64,000 nt of DNA from Burkholderia sp. WAC0059 (GCF_002870125.1 NZ_PNEO01000001.1:372001-436000), one strand, 5' to 3'; positions 1 through 9,660 are shown, counted from the stretch's first letter. A program made the numbers and translations. The notes: a model not told the origin generated them from the sequence alone.

Positions 1-1008
1 GCCGACGTCGATTTTCCGGGCGAGGAGTGTTATCTGTTCGTGCTCGAGGACGCGGCGAGCGGCCGGCTGCTCGGCACCGCGAGCATCGTCGCGGCGGCGG
101 GCTACGCCGAGCCGTTCTACGCGTTTCGCAACGATGCGCTGATCCACGCGTCGCGCGAGCTGCACGTGAAGCGCAAGATCCACGCGCTGACCATGTCGCA
201 CGAGCTGACCGGCAAGAGCCGGCTCGCGGGCTTCTATCTCGACCCGTCGCTGCGCGGCGACGCGGCCGCGCATCTGCTTTCGCGCGCGCGGATGATGTAC
301 GTGGCGGCGAACCGGCGGCGCTTCACGTCCGAGGTGTTCTCGCTGCTGCTCGGCGTGACGGACGATGCCGGCGTTTCGCCGTTCTGGGAGGCCGTGGGGC
401 GCAAGTTCTTCGGGCGCGACTTTCGCGAGATCGAGGTGGCCTCGGGCGGGCGCAGCCGCACGTTCATCGCCGAGGTCATGCCGGCCTGGCCGATCTACGT
501 GCCGCTCCTGCCCGAAGCGGCGCAGCGCGTGCTGGGCGAGCCCGACGCGCGGGCGCTGCTTGCCTGGGAGATCCATCTGGAAGAGGGCTTCGAGCCCGAC
601 CGCTACGTCGACATTTTCGATGCGGGCCCGGTGCTGACGGCACAGGTGGAGCGCACCGCGTCGGTCAGGGACAACGCGCTTCGCGTGGTGCGCGAGGTGG
701 ACGGCACGGCGGAAAGCGCGGCCGACGACGGCGCGCGCTATCTCGTGGCGAGCAACCGCGACGGCGAATTCCGCTGCGTGCTGGCGATGCTGCCGGCGCG
801 TCGGTCGTCGGCTGCGGGGGAGCGGGAAGTGGCGCTGGCGCCGCTCGATGCCGCCACGCGCGACGCGCTCGGCGTGCGCGGCGGCGACGCGGTGCGCTGC
901 GTGCCGCTGCATCGCGGCGCTCCCGGCGCTCCCGGCGATCATGGCGATCATGGCGATCACGGTCCGGCGGAACCGGACGGCGGCGCGACGAGCGGAGGTC
1001 CGCGATGA
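1..1008 (+). CDS. astA: arginine N-succinyltransferase, alpha subunit (5' partial)
   Basis: This enzyme transfers succinyl from succinyl-CoA to arginine, the first step of the AST arginine-degradation pathway in the cytoplasm. The reading frame is open from base 1, so the N-terminus lies outside the window. Alignment by eye to the next gene suggests about 50 residues are missing. Shared AstA landmarks include the ALTMSHELTGKSRLAGFYLD stretch, SPFWEAVGRKFF, PAWPIYVPLLPEAAQ and VDIFDAGPVL. The C-terminus (about residues 305-335) is a low-complexity tail with three Gly-Asp-His units coded by a 9-bp tandem repeat. The stop overlaps the next start (ATGA), so the two subunits are translationally coupled. 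It is called alpha because the two-subunit AruF/AruG arrangement is known in Pseudomonas and Burkholderia. Confidence 0.93.
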   Translation, partial: ADVDFPGEECYLFVLEDAASGRLLGTASIVAAAGYAEPFYAFRNDALIHASRELHVKRKIHALTMSHELTGKSRLAGFYLDPSLRGDAAAHLLSRARMMYVAANRRRFTSEVFSLLLGVTDDAGVSPFWEAVGRKFFGRDFREIEVASGGRSRTFIAEVMPAWPIYVPLLPEAAQRVLGEPDARALLAWEIHLEEGFEPDRYVDIFDAGPVLTAQVERTASVRDNALRVVREVDGTAESAADDGARYLVASNRDGEFRCVLAMLPARRSSAAGEREVALAPLDAATRDALGVRGGDAVRCVPLHRGAPGAPGDHGDHGDHGPAEPDGGATSGGPR

Positions 1009-2036
1009 TCGTCGTGCGTACCGTGCGGACCGGCGACGTGGACGCCCTCGTCGCGCTCGCGCAGGAGACGGGGCCGGGGCTGACCACGTTCAAACCGGAT
1101 CGCGACGCGCTCGCCGCGCGCATCGCGCGCGCACGGCGCACGACAGCGGGCGCGGCCGAGCCGCACGAGGCCGGCTACTTCTTCGTGATGGAGGACACGG
1201 CCACGGGCGACGTGGGCGGCGTTTGCGGAATCGAGACCTCGGTCGGGCTGCGGCAGCCGTTCTACAACTATCGCGTGAGCACGGTCGTGCATGCCAGCCA
1301 GGACCTCGGCATCTGGACGCACATGCACGCGCTCAACATCTCGCACGACCTGACCGGCTATACCGAGCTCTGCTCGCTGTTCCTCTCGCCGCGCCATCGC
1401 GCGGGCGGCGTCGGCGGCCTGCTGTCGCGCTCGCGCTTCATGTTCCTCGCACAGTTCCGCGAGCGCTTTCCGCAACGTCTCTGCGCGGAGTTGCGCGGCC
1501 ACTTCGACGCGGACGGCACCTCGCCGTTCTGGCGCGCCGTCGGTTCGCACTTCTACCAGATCGACTTCAACGCGGCCGACTACCTGAGCTCGCATGGGCG
1601 CAAGTCGTTTCTCGCGGAGCTGATGCCGCGCTATCCGGTCTATCTCGAGCTGCTGCCCGACGCAGCGCAGCGTTGCGTCGGCCGCACGCACGCCGACACG
1701 ATTCCGGCGCGCCGGATGCTCGAAGCCGAGGGGCTGCGCTACGAGAATCACGTCGACATCTTCGACGCGGGGCCCGTGCTCGAATGCCATATCGCCGACT
1801 TGCGCACGGTGCGCGAGAGCGCGGTCGCGACGGTCGAAATCGGCGCGCGCGACGAAGCGGGCGATGGCGCGCGCGCGCTCGTGTCGAATACGTCGATGGA
1901 TGATTTCCGCGTGGGCATCGCGGCGGGCACGGTGCGGGACGGCGCGTTCGCGCTCGCGGCCGACGAAGCGGTTGCGCTCGGCGTCGCGGCGGGCGATCCG
2001 GTGCGCGTGCTCGCGCTCAGGCCGAGGCAGGCATGA
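1005..2036 (+). CDS. astA: arginine N-succinyltransferase, beta subunit
   Basis: This 343-residue second AstA subunit (AruG type) pairs with the upstream paralogue to succinylate arginine. The start ATG overlaps the upstream stop, and GGAGG lies a few bases before it. The N-terminus is typical of the family (MIVVRTVRTGDVDALVALA). The conserved blocks ALNISHDLTGYTELCSLFL, SPFWRAVGSHFY, PRYPVYLELLPDAAQ and VDIFDAGPVLECHI are all present, and the length is normal. It is followed by a collapsed astD and then intact astB and astE. Transcription comes from upstream of the window, where astC would usually sit. No truncation or frameshift is seen. Confidence 0.95.
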   Translation: MIVVRTVRTGDVDALVALAQETGPGLTTFKPDRDALAARIARARRTTAGAAEPHEAGYFFVMEDTATGDVGGVCGIETSVGLRQPFYNYRVSTVVHASQDLGIWTHMHALNISHDLTGYTELCSLFLSPRHRAGGVGGLLSRSRFMFLAQFRERFPQRLCAELRGHFDADGTSPFWRAVGSHFYQIDFNAADYLSSHGRKSFLAELMPRYPVYLELLPDAAQRCVGRTHADTIPARRMLEAEGLRYENHVDIFDAGPVLECHIADLRTVRESAVATVEIGARDEAGDGARALVSNTSMDDFRVGIAAGTVRDGAFALAADEAVALGVAAGDPVRVLALRPRQA

Positions 2037-2069
2037 GCCGCTGGCTACGGTGTCAGGGACGGGGCGCGC

Positions 2070-2294
2070 ATGAACGGCGAATGCTTCATCGACGGCGAGC
2101 GGCGGCGCGTATCCGGGCCGGTCTTTTCGTCGCGCGATACGGGAGCGGGCGAGACCGTGTGGCGCGGGGCGGGCGCGTCGGCGAACGACGTCACCTGCCG
2201 CGCGGCCGATTACTGCGCCCGGCCGATGGCGCCGGTCGCGAGACTGCCGCGACTGCGGATAGCGGCGGGCGTCGCGCCGGGTCTTTCGTTCTGA
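2070..2294 (+). pseudogene. astD: astD remnant: in-frame internal deletion of succinylglutamate semialdehyde dehydrogenase
   Basis: This 74-codon open frame occupies the normal place of astD between astA-beta and astB. Its first ~42 residues read like the AstD N-terminus (FIDGERRRVSGPVFSSRD, then VWRGAGASANDV). Its last ~30 read like the AstD C-terminus (AADYCARPMAPV ... VAPGLSF; the family ends AADYCAYPMASV ... LSPGLHF). Full-length AstD is about 487 residues, so some 410 central residues, including the NAD-binding fold and the catalytic Cys and Glu, are missing. The join falls near base 2195-2202 and keeps the frame. The product cannot be an active dehydrogenase. The assignment rests on remembered family sequence, but position, order and both ends agree. 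Confidence 0.85.
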
Positions 2295-2313
2295 GTTCTG
2301 GGGAATACCACTG

Positions 2314-3669
2314 ATGCAAGCGCACGATCCGGCTTCATTCGAAGCGAATTTCGACGGCCTCGTCGGACCGACCCACAACTACGCGGGGCTTTCGTACGGC
2401 AACGTCGCCTCGCGGAGCAACGAGCGTTCCGCGGCCAATCCGAAGGCGGCCGCGCGCCAGGGGCTGCGCAAGATGAAGCGGCTCGCCGACCTCGGTTTCC
2501 GGCAGGGCGTGTTGCCGCCGCAGGAGCGGCCCGCGATCCGCCTGCTGCGCGAGCTCGGCTTCGGCGGCAAGGAGGCCGAGGCCATCGCGCGTGCCGCGAA
2601 GGCCGCGCCGGAACTGCTGGCGGCCGCGAGCTCCGCGTCGGCGATGTGGACGGCGAACGCGGCGACCGTGAGCCCGTCGCCGGATACGCCCGACGCGCGC
2701 GTGCACTTCACGCCCGCGAACCTGTGCAGCAAGCTGCATCGCGCGATCGAGCACGAGGAGACGCGCCGGACGCTCGCGGCTGTCTTCGCCGATTCCGCGC
2801 ATTTCGTCGTGCACGAGGCGCTGCCGGGCACGCCGGCGCTCGGCGACGAAGGGGCGGCGAACCACACGCGATTCTGCTCGCAATACGGGGCGCCGGGCGT
2901 GGAGTTCTTCGTGTACGGGCGCAGCGAGTTTCGCCGTGGCCCCGAGCCGAAGCGCTTTCCGGCGCGCCAGAGTTTCGAGGCGAGCCGCGCCGTCGCGCAT
3001 CGGCACGGTCTCGCCGAAGACGGCGTCGTGTTCGCGCAGCAGCATCCCGACGCGATCGACGCGGGCGTGTTCCACAACGACGTGATCGCCGTCGGCAATC
3101 GCGGCACGCTGCTGTGCCACGAGCACGCGTTCGTCGGACAGCGGCAGGTGTACGACGCATTGCGCGAGAAGCTGGCGGCGCGCGGCGCCGAGCTCGAGGT
3201 GATCGAGGTGCCCGACGCACAGGTGAGCGTGGCGGATGCCGTGTCGTCGTATCTGTTCAACAGCCAGTTGCTGAGCCGGACCGACGGGACGCAGATGCTC
3301 GTGGTGCCGCAGGAGTGCCGGGAGAACGAGCGGGTCGGCGCCTGGCTCGACGAACTCGTGGCGCGGCGCGGATCGATCGGCGAAGTGCTCGCGTTCGATC
3401 TGCGCGAGAGCATGAAGAACGGCGGCGGCCCGGCTTGCCTGCGGCTGCGCGTGGTGCTCGATGAGGCGCAGCGCGCGGCGACGGCGCCCGGCGTCTGGCT
3501 CGACGAGGCGTTGTTCGGGCGGCTCGATGCCTGGATCGAGCGGCACTATCGCGACCGGCTCGCGCCCGACGATCTCGCCGATCCGTCGTTGCTCGTCGAA
3601 TCGCGCACGGCGCTCGACGAACTGACGCAAATCCTCGGCCTGGGCTCGCTCTATGACTTTCAGCGCTGA
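2314..3669 (+). CDS. astB: N-succinylarginine dihydrolase
   Basis: AstB hydrolyses N2-succinylarginine to N2-succinylornithine, CO2 and two ammonia. The 451-residue product has the usual length and N-terminus ([18 protein letters not shown]). The likely nucleophile is Cys375 in [15 protein letters not shown]. The other expected family blocks are also present: [23 protein letters not shown] and [10 protein letters not shown]. The ATG lies 19 bases after the astD-remnant stop, and the end overlaps astE by 17 bases, which indicates one transcript and coupled translation. It belongs to the amidinotransferase fold. Nothing in the sequence suggests decay, although the gene between it and astA is broken. 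Confidence 0.96.
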   Translation: MQAHDPASFEANFDGLVGPTHNYAGLSYGNVASRSNERSAANPKAAARQGLRKMKRLADLGFRQGVLPPQERPAIRLLRELGFGGKEAEAIARAAKAAPELLAAASSASAMWTANAATVSPSPDTPDARVHFTPANLCSKLHRAIEHEETRRTLAAVFADSAHFVVHEALPGTPALGDEGAANHTRFCSQYGAPGVEFFVYGRSEFRRGPEPKRFPARQSFEASRAVAHRHGLAEDGVVFAQQHPDAIDAGVFHNDVIAVGNRGTLLCHEHAFVGQRQVYDALREKLAARGAELEVIEVPDAQVSVADAVSSYLFNSQLLSRTDGTQMLVVPQECRENERVGAWLDELVARRGSIGEVLAFDLRESMKNGGGPACLRLRVVLDEAQRAATAPGVWLDEALFGRLDAWIERHYRDRLAPDDLADPSLLVESRTALDELTQILGLGSLYDFQR

Positions 3670-4705
3670 GCTCGCGAATCTGCCCGCGTTGCTGGCGGAT
3701 TTCGTCGGCGGCACGCTGGCCGGCACGCGTCCCGCGCCCGGACACGAACGGGGCGAGTGCGCGCGCGGCGTGCGCTGGCGCTGGCTGGACGAGGGCGTGC
3801 TGCAGTTCGATCCGGGGCCGACGGGGCTCGCGACGCGCAGCGTGATCGTGTCCGCCGGCATACACGGCGACGAAACGGCGCCGATCGAGCTGCTCTCGCG
3901 GCTCGTGCGCGATCTGGCCTGCGCTCGGGCATCGCTCTCGTGTCGTTTGCTCGTCGTGCTCGGCAACGTGGCCGCGATGCGCGCCGGCCGGCGTTATCTC
4001 GACGACGATCTGAACCGGCTCTTCGGCGGTCGCCACGAGCGGTTGTCCGGCAGCCGCGAAGCGCCGCGCGCGGCGACGCTGGAGCGCATGGTGCGGCGCT
4101 TCTTCGACGACGCGCCGGCAGGGCAGGCGCGCTGGCATCTCGACATGCACACGGCCATCCGGGCTTCGCTGTTCGAGCCGTTCGCGCTGTTGCCGCATAC
4201 GGGGGCGCTGCCGTCGCGCGCGATGTTCGCGTGGCTGGGCGAGGCGCGCGTCGCGGCCGTGCTCGTGCATACCGAAAAAGGCGCGACGTGGTCCCACTTC
4301 ACGGCCGGGCGCTGCGGCACGCTCGCCTGCACGCTGGAGCTCGGCCGGGCGAGGCCGTTCGGCCAGAACGATCTGACGCGTTTCGAGGCCGCCGACCGCG
4401 CGGTGCGCGGCTTGCTGGCGGGTTGTGCGCTGGCCGGCGCCGGCGTGACGCTGCCGCGCGTCTTCACGGTGACGGCGCAGATCACGAAACACAGCGAGGC
4501 CTTCGAACTCGAGCTCGCGTCCGACGTGCCGAATTTCACGCCGTTCGCGCGCGGCACGCTGCTCGCGCGCGACGGCGATCATCGCTACGTGGCCGGGCAC
4601 GACGAGGAGCGCATCGTGTTTCCGAATCCCGCCGTGAAGCCCGGTTTGCGCGCGGGGCTGCTGGTCGTCGAGACGACCGCGGACACGCTGGCCTCGCTCG
4701 CCTGA
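3653..4705 (+). CDS. astE: succinylglutamate desuccinylase
   Basis: AstE is a zinc hydrolase that releases glutamate and succinate from N-succinylglutamate in the last AST step. The 350-residue protein belongs to the AstE/AspA carboxypeptidase-like family. The zinc ligands are visible as His71 and Glu74 in [12 protein letters not shown] and His167 in WHLDMHTAI. The start overlaps the end of astB. It is the last gene of the operon, with no clear intrinsic terminator before the next gene 166 bases on. Its substrate is the product of AstD, whose gene is collapsed here, so AstE may be idle unless another aldehyde dehydrogenase supplies succinylglutamate. Confidence 0.95.
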   Translation: MTFSAELANLPALLADFVGGTLAGTRPAPGHERGECARGVRWRWLDEGVLQFDPGPTGLATRSVIVSAGIHGDETAPIELLSRLVRDLACARASLSCRLLVVLGNVAAMRAGRRYLDDDLNRLFGGRHERLSGSREAPRAATLERMVRRFFDDAPAGQARWHLDMHTAIRASLFEPFALLPHTGALPSRAMFAWLGEARVAAVLVHTEKGATWSHFTAGRCGTLACTLELGRARPFGQNDLTRFEAADRAVRGLLAGCALAGAGVTLPRVFTVTAQITKHSEAFELELASDVPNFTPFARGTLLARDGDHRYVAGHDEERIVFPNPAVKPGLRAGLLVVETTADTLASLA

Positions 4706-4870
4706 CGGAACGACGGCAGGCGGAAATTGGGGGGCGTATGCGGTCATTATTCCGGCCGTACTTGCCGAAAATAGAGCGATTTGCGCGTAGGCTGCGGTGC
4801 CTGCGTCGGGATAAAATCGCGAACCGGACGATCAGAAATCGAAAGAAGGGTCACGCTTTGCGGGGGACAC

Positions 4871-6253
4871 ATGAACGACGATGCCGGCGTGCAGCCGCCA
4901 TTGCAGCAACGCGTGCAGAGCGCTCACGCAGTTGAGCAGTACGAAGTCTGTTTCGCGCGTCAGCCCATCCTGAATCGCGACGGCATGCTCTGCGGTTTCG
5001 AGCTGAAGGCGCGCATCGTCCGTATCGAGTCGCCCGACGCGCCTCGGGACGCGCCGGGCGCCGTATCGGACGAATCGGACGGCGCTCCGGGCGACGGAGC
5101 GAATCCGCATGCCGGCGAGATCCGCGCGTTCGTCGGCGCGCTCGCGTCGCCGGGCCTGCGGGCCGCGCTGGCCGGACACGACGCGCAGATCGACGTGCCG
5201 GCGTGGCTGCTGTTCGACGACGGCATGCGCCACTTGCCTCCAGGCCGCTTTACGTTCGAGCTTTCGCCGGCCCTCGGCGCCGATCCGGCATTGATCGAGC
5301 GGCTCGTCAAGCTGCACGGCTACCGCTATCGCTTCGTGCTCGACGACGTCGCGCAGATCGACGACGCCTTCGCGAAACTGCTGCCTTACGTCGAGGCCGT
5401 GAAGATCGACTTCTCGCGCATCCCGCGCGTGATGCTGCCGAAGCTCGCTGAGGTGCTGAAGGCGGCGGGCAAGATCCTGATCGCCGATCACGTCGCGAAC
5501 GCGGCCGATTTCTCGCTCGCGCACGAATTCGGCTTCGATCGCTTTCAGGGCTATTTTTTCGCGCTGCCGCAGGGCAGCACGCGCCATGCGAGCGCGCCTC
5601 GCCATGCGCTGCTCGACATGCTGCAATTGCTGGCTTCGGAGCCGACCGTCGCGCAGCTCGAAGCCGGACTCATGCTGAACCCCGTGCTTGTCATGCACCT
5701 GATGCGGCTCGCCAATTCGGGCCGCTTCGATCTCGGCCGCAAGGTGACGACGCTGCGCGAGGCGATCAACGCGACCGGCACGGACCGCATCGCGCGCTGG
5801 ACGCAATTGCTGCTCTATGCGGACGGTCGCAAGGTGCCGCTCGAAGACGATCCGCTGCTGCAGCTCGCGGCCACGCGCGCGCGTTTCATCGAGCTGGCCA
5901 TGGAACGGCTGCCCGACGCGGGACTCGGCGAAGTCGAGGCCGCGTTTCTCGTGGGGGTGTTTTCGCTCATCGACACGGTGTTCGGCGGCGCGATCGGCGG
6001 CACGCTCGACAGGCTGGCCCTCTCGCCGATGATCCGCAAGGCCATCGTCCAGCGCGAAGGGCGGCTCGGGCAGCTGCTCGACGCCGTGCAGGCGCTCGAA
6101 TGCGCGAACTGGGCGCGGATCGACGAGGTGTGCGAGCGGCTCGAATCGCTGGGCGCGGCAGACGTGTCGGCGCTCGGCCTCGAGGCGGCCGAATGGGCCG
6201 GCATGGCCGACCGCAACACCGACGCGTCGGAACTCGAGCGCATCGAGGACTGA
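4871..6253 (+). CDS. EAL-HDOD signalling protein (degenerate EAL)
   Basis: This 460-residue protein has an N-terminal EAL-like domain (about 20-240) and a C-terminal HDOD domain (about 245-450). The first EAL motif reads FEL within RQPILNRDGMLCGFELKA, and the catalytic DDFGTGYSS block is replaced by DDVAQIDDAF. Phosphodiesterase activity is therefore unlikely and it probably acts as a binding or scaffold protein. HDOD landmarks are LMLNPVLVMHLMRLANS and the RIARWTQLLLYADG helix. The family (CdgJ/YuxH type) is linked to motility and surface behaviour in other bacteria. I chose the ATG preceded by GGGGGA rather than an upstream in-frame ATG at 4781, because homologous sequence begins later. It is a paralogue of the gene at 9999-11309. 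An acidic, Asp/Gly-rich insert occupies about residues 55-80. Confidence 0.88.
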   Translation: MNDDAGVQPPLQQRVQSAHAVEQYEVCFARQPILNRDGMLCGFELKARIVRIESPDAPRDAPGAVSDESDGAPGDGANPHAGEIRAFVGALASPGLRAALAGHDAQIDVPAWLLFDDGMRHLPPGRFTFELSPALGADPALIERLVKLHGYRYRFVLDDVAQIDDAFAKLLPYVEAVKIDFSRIPRVMLPKLAEVLKAAGKILIADHVANAADFSLAHEFGFDRFQGYFFALPQGSTRHASAPRHALLDMLQLLASEPTVAQLEAGLMLNPVLVMHLMRLANSGRFDLGRKVTTLREAINATGTDRIARWTQLLLYADGRKVPLEDDPLLQLAATRARFIELAMERLPDAGLGEVEAAFLVGVFSLIDTVFGGAIGGTLDRLALSPMIRKAIVQREGRLGQLLDAVQALECANWARIDEVCERLESLGAADVSALGLEAAEWAGMADRNTDASELERIED

Positions 6254-6278
6254 CGGGCCGTCGTCCCGCGCTCTCCGG

Positions 6279-7736
6279 CTAAAGCACCGTGCTCTGGTTT
6301 CGCGAGAAAAAGCGCGTCAGCTCGCGTGCCAGCTCGTTGAGCGCATTCATTTCCTGCTGCGAGATGCCGGGCTGCGGCTGCGTGATCAGCCAGTCGCCGT
6401 ACAGCAGCGCGGCAGGCGGCGCGTCTTCGTATCCGCCGGGCACCGGCAGCAGCACGAAGGCCCGCGCATCGCCGAACGAGCGATGAAACCAGCCGGGCAG
6501 CCGCGTCACGATTTTCGGATCGCGCGCGTTCTCGATGAAGATGCCGACCGAGTTCGCGATGGCGAGGTGAAAGACGTCGGGCTCGAACGTCGCGCTGAGC
6601 GAAAGGCCGGGCAGGGCCTCCTCGGCGCCCGGACCGAAACCGAAGCCCGCCTCGAAGAGGGGTTCGCCGCGCGAGACGAACGCGATCGTGCGCGTGAAGC
6701 CGAATCCGGCCAGCACCGTTTCCGACACCAGCGAGAGCACGGCGTCGAGCGGGCTGTCGTCGGGCAGGGCCCGCAGGTCCTCGATGCCGGCGGCGATGCG
6801 CGCCCCGGGCGTGAGGTCCGCGCGCGTCATGGCGTTGGCGCGCAGCTCGGTGATCTCGCGCATCACGCTGCCTTCGGTTTCCTCGGCGGCCAGCGAGACG
6901 CTCATTTTGACGAGCGTGTCCGAATCGGCGGCGAGCACGCGGCTGTAGCGGCACGCGAGTTCCGCGAGGCGCGCGTCGCGCGTTTCGCCGGCCAGGTCGG
7001 GCGTCGTCAGCACGCCGGCCACTTCGGTCGAATAGCTCGTGATGGCGCGCAGCCACTGCACCGGGCGCGGCTCGTCGCCGTGCGGGTCGTAGAGCGCCAT
7101 GCCCGAGCGAATCTGCTCGGGCAGTCGCCAGCGCACCGCCGCTTCGAGTCCGAGTTCCGCGAACGTCACGCCGAGCGCGGTCTGGGCGGCCTCGTCCTCG
7201 CCGATGCCGTCGGTGACGCTGCGGCCAATCTGGTCCCATTCCGCGTCGAGGTAGCAGACGACGAGCAGCTTGCCGACCTGGCGCATCAGCGTGCAGACCA
7301 CCGCCTCTTCGGCCGTGCGCAGGTCGTCGTGCTCGGTGAGCTTGCGCGCCACGCAACTGGAGAGCATCGTGCGGTTCAGCTCGAGCTTCGCGTCGATGCG
7401 GCGCGACGCGCTGTGATGGAAGTGATCGACGATCTTCAGCCCGACCACGAGATGGCCGACCGCGTCCATGCCGAGCACCGTCAGCGCGCGCGTGATGGTC
7501 GTGATGTTGCCGCCGAACGCCATGTACATGGCCGAGTTCGCGAGCCGCAGCACCTTTTGCGTCAGCGCGAAGTCGGAAAGCACGATCTGCACGAGTGCGC
7601 CGAAGTCGAGCTCGTCGCTGTTCACGGCGGCCATCGTGCTGCGCAACGCCTGCGAGAGCATCGGGAAGTCGCCGCGCTCGTTCATCCGCGTCCAGAGCCG
7701 CTCGAGCAGTACCGTTTTCGTCGTTGTCTGCGCCAT
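6279..7736 (-). CDS. HDOD domain protein with C-terminal GAF-like region
   Basis: This 485-residue cytoplasmic signalling protein has an N-terminal HDOD domain (about 20-230) with FALTQKVLRLANSAMY and a following helix-rich core. The C-terminal half (about 300-450) resembles a GAF-type sensor fold (FGFTRTIAFVSRGEPLFEAG; IGIFIEN-like segment SVGIFIENARDPK). HDOD domains lack the metal ligands of true HD phosphodiesterases and usually mediate protein interaction. Two ATGs are close (7745 and 7736) and neither has a strong ribosome-binding site. It lies 31 bases downstream of the PAS-GGDEF-EAL gene on the same strand, so the pair is probably one transcript. It converges with the EAL-HDOD gene at 4871-6253. 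Confidence 0.85.
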   Translation of the reverse strand: MAQTTTKTVLLERLWTRMNERGDFPMLSQALRSTMAAVNSDELDFGALVQIVLSDFALTQKVLRLANSAMYMAFGGNITTITRALTVLGMDAVGHLVVGLKIVDHFHHSASRRIDAKLELNRTMLSSCVARKLTEHDDLRTAEEAVVCTLMRQVGKLLVVCYLDAEWDQIGRSVTDGIGEDEAAQTALGVTFAELGLEAAVRWRLPEQIRSGMALYDPHGDEPRPVQWLRAITSYSTEVAGVLTTPDLAGETRDARLAELACRYSRVLAADSDTLVKMSVSLAAEETEGSVMREITELRANAMTRADLTPGARIAAGIEDLRALPDDSPLDAVLSLVSETVLAGFGFTRTIAFVSRGEPLFEAGFGFGPGAEEALPGLSLSATFEPDVFHLAIANSVGIFIENARDPKIVTRLPGWFHRSFGDARAFVLLPVPGGYEDAPPAALLYGDWLITQPQPGISQQEMNALNELARELTRFFSRNQSTVL

Positions 7737-7767
7737 GTCGATCATGGAAGGGCGGGGCGCAGAATCA

Positions 7768-9660
7768 TCAGGCCGCCTCCCGGTGGAGATAGAGCGCGCG
7801 CGACTCGAAGCGCTGCGCCAGTTCTTCCGACGGCAGCGCCTTGCAGACGAGCCACCCCTGGATGTGATCGCAGCCCATCTTCGTGAGCAGCTCACGCTGG
7901 GCTTCCGTTTCCACGCCTTCGGCCACGAGCTCGAGTTCGAGCGTGCGCGCGAGCCCGACGACGGCGTTGACGATCGCCTGGTCGTTGCGCGAGGTGAGCA
8001 GGTTCTCGACGAAGCTGCGGTCGATCTTCAGCTTCGAGAGCGGGAAGCGCTGGAGGTAGGCGAGGCTCGAATAGCCGGTGCCGAAATCGTCGATGGCGAA
8101 GCCGATGCCGAGCGCCGTGAGGTCCTCGAGCAGCGCGCGCGCATGGACCGGGTCGTGCATGAGCAGACTTTCCGTGATCTCGAACACGAGCCGGCCGGGA
8201 TCGACGCCGGTCAGCTCGATCGCTTCGTACACGCTGTCCTTGAAGTGCGGATTGCGAAATTGTTGCGGGGACACGTTGACGGCGATGTATTGAAGTGAAA
8301 TGCCCTGCTCGTCCCACTTGGCGAGCTGCATGCAGGCGGCCTTCAGAACCCAGTTGCCGAGATAATTAATCAGCCCGACCGATTCCGCAAGCGGAATAAA
8401 AGTCGAGGGCGGGACGAGCCCGTGCACCGGATGCTGCCAGCGCATCAGCGCTTCCACGCCGACGACGCCGTGCGTCTGGCTGCTCGTGATGGGCTGGAAG
8501 TGCAGCGAGAACTCGCCGTTGCGCACGCCGTCGTAGAGGTCCGATTCGAGCTTCAGCCGCTCGGCGTCGGCGGGGTCGTCGTCGGGCACGTGCAGCGCGA
8601 GCGTGTTGCCGCCCGAGGCTTTCGCGCGCTGCAGCGCCTGGTCGGCCCAGCGCAGCACCGGGCTCGCGTTGCCGTTGCGCGCGGCGTTGTCGGCCGCGTG
8701 CCGGGCGTCCGGATAGAGCGCGATGCCGATGCTGGCCGACAGGTGCACGGGCTGTTCGCAGAACAGATAGGGTTCCAGGACGGCCGTGAGCAGCCGGCGC
8801 CCGAGCGTTTCGGCTTCGGCCTGCAGGGTTTGCGCGTCCACGCCGGCGCGCGGCGCGATAAGAATGGCGAATTCGTCGCTGCCGGCATGCGCGATCAGCT
8901 CGCCCTGCTGGGCGAGGTTCGTGATCCGGCGCGCCGTCTCGCGCAGCATCTCGTCGCCCGCGTCGTAGCCGAGCGCGCGATTGACGCGCTGGTAGCTGTC
9001 GATGTCGAGCACCAGCAGGGCGGCCGGCAGGCCGCTCGCGTCGGCGTCGGCCTGCATGCGCGCCAGCGCCGACGCGAGCGCGGCCTGGTTCGGCAGCGCC
9101 GTGAGCGGGTCGTGATGGAGCGCGTGCGTGAGGCGTGCCTCCGTGGCCTGCCGGTCCGACACGTCGAAGCCCGCGACCGCGTAGCCGTCGACGCCCGCGT
9201 AAGGCGCGCGCAGCACGCGCAGCTCGACCGTCAGCGGGTAAGTGAGCGAGCGCACGAGATCGACGGTGGCTTTCTCGGTGCGGCTGCTCGCGGCGGCGCG
9301 TTCGAGCAGGGCGTCGAGCCGGGGCAGGTCGGCGGCCGCGACCAGGTCGCGCAGCGTCGCGTCCCGCAGATAGGCGCGGGGGTAGCCGGCAAAGCGCAGG
9401 CTCGCATCCGAGACATACAGGAAGCGCAGTCTTTCGTCGACGTGGACGAAGAAATCGACTGCGCCGGCCGTCGTTTCGAGCGCCGCTCCGGCCGCGTTCT
9501 GCGCGAATCGGGTTCCGCGCGGGCCGGCGTCGGCGGCGTCATTGGCGGCGTTCGCCGGGCCTTCGCGCGCGTCGTCGTCGCGTCTCACGAGGGCGTAAAG
9601 CCGGTCGAGGGCTTTACGCAACCTGCGCGGGCGGAGCGCGGTCATTCTGTTCGCTTCCAT
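7768..9660 (-). CDS. PAS-GGDEF-EAL protein, probable c-di-GMP phosphodiesterase
   Basis: The protein is about 630 residues: a PAS domain (about 60-170), a degenerate GGDEF domain (about 180-340) and an EAL domain (about 355-620). The GGDEF signature reads AGSDEF, so cyclase activity is doubtful. The EAL catalytic set looks intact: VEALMRW, NVSPQQF, FEITESLL, IDDFGTGYSSLAYL, KIDRSFV, AEGVETEAQ and DHIQGWL. The prediction is a c-di-GMP phosphodiesterase with a regulatory GGDEF. The start is uncertain among ATGs at 9687, 9660 and 9645; I use 9660. No transmembrane segment is seen. It is first in a two-gene - strand unit with the HDOD gene, and a sigma-28-like promoter lies about 120 bases upstream, suggesting co-regulation with flagella and chemotaxis. 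Confidence 0.9.
   Translation of the reverse strand: MEANRMTALRPRRLRKALDRLYALVRRDDDAREGPANAANDAADAGPRGTRFAQNAAGAALETTAGAVDFFVHVDERLRFLYVSDASLRFAGYPRAYLRDATLRDLVAAADLPRLDALLERAAASSRTEKATVDLVRSLTYPLTVELRVLRAPYAGVDGYAVAGFDVSDRQATEARLTHALHHDPLTALPNQAALASALARMQADADASGLPAALLVLDIDSYQRVNRALGYDAGDEMLRETARRITNLAQQGELIAHAGSDEFAILIAPRAGVDAQTLQAEAETLGRRLLTAVLEPYLFCEQPVHLSASIGIALYPDARHAADNAARNGNASPVLRWADQALQRAKASGGNTLALHVPDDDPADAERLKLESDLYDGVRNGEFSLHFQPITSSQTHGVVGVEALMRWQHPVHGLVPPSTFIPLAESVGLINYLGNWVLKAACMQLAKWDEQGISLQYIAVNVSPQQFRNPHFKDSVYEAIELTGVDPGRLVFEITESLLMHDPVHARALLEDLTALGIGFAIDDFGTGYSSLAYLQRFPLSKLKIDRSFVENLLTSRNDQAIVNAVVGLARTLELELVAEGVETEAQRELLTKMGCDHIQGWLVCKALPSEELAQRFESRALYLHREAA

Noticed and set aside
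27..1004. Long open frame overlapping astA-alpha in another frame, joined to astA-beta
   Set aside because: The Arg/Ala-rich translation is typical of an alternative frame of high-GC coding DNA; only the part from 1005 is AstA.
6483..7886. 467-codon open frame on the + strand antisense to the HDOD gene
   Set aside because: Composition is His/Arg/Glu-rich shadow sequence without family motifs; the - strand frame has clear HDOD motifs.
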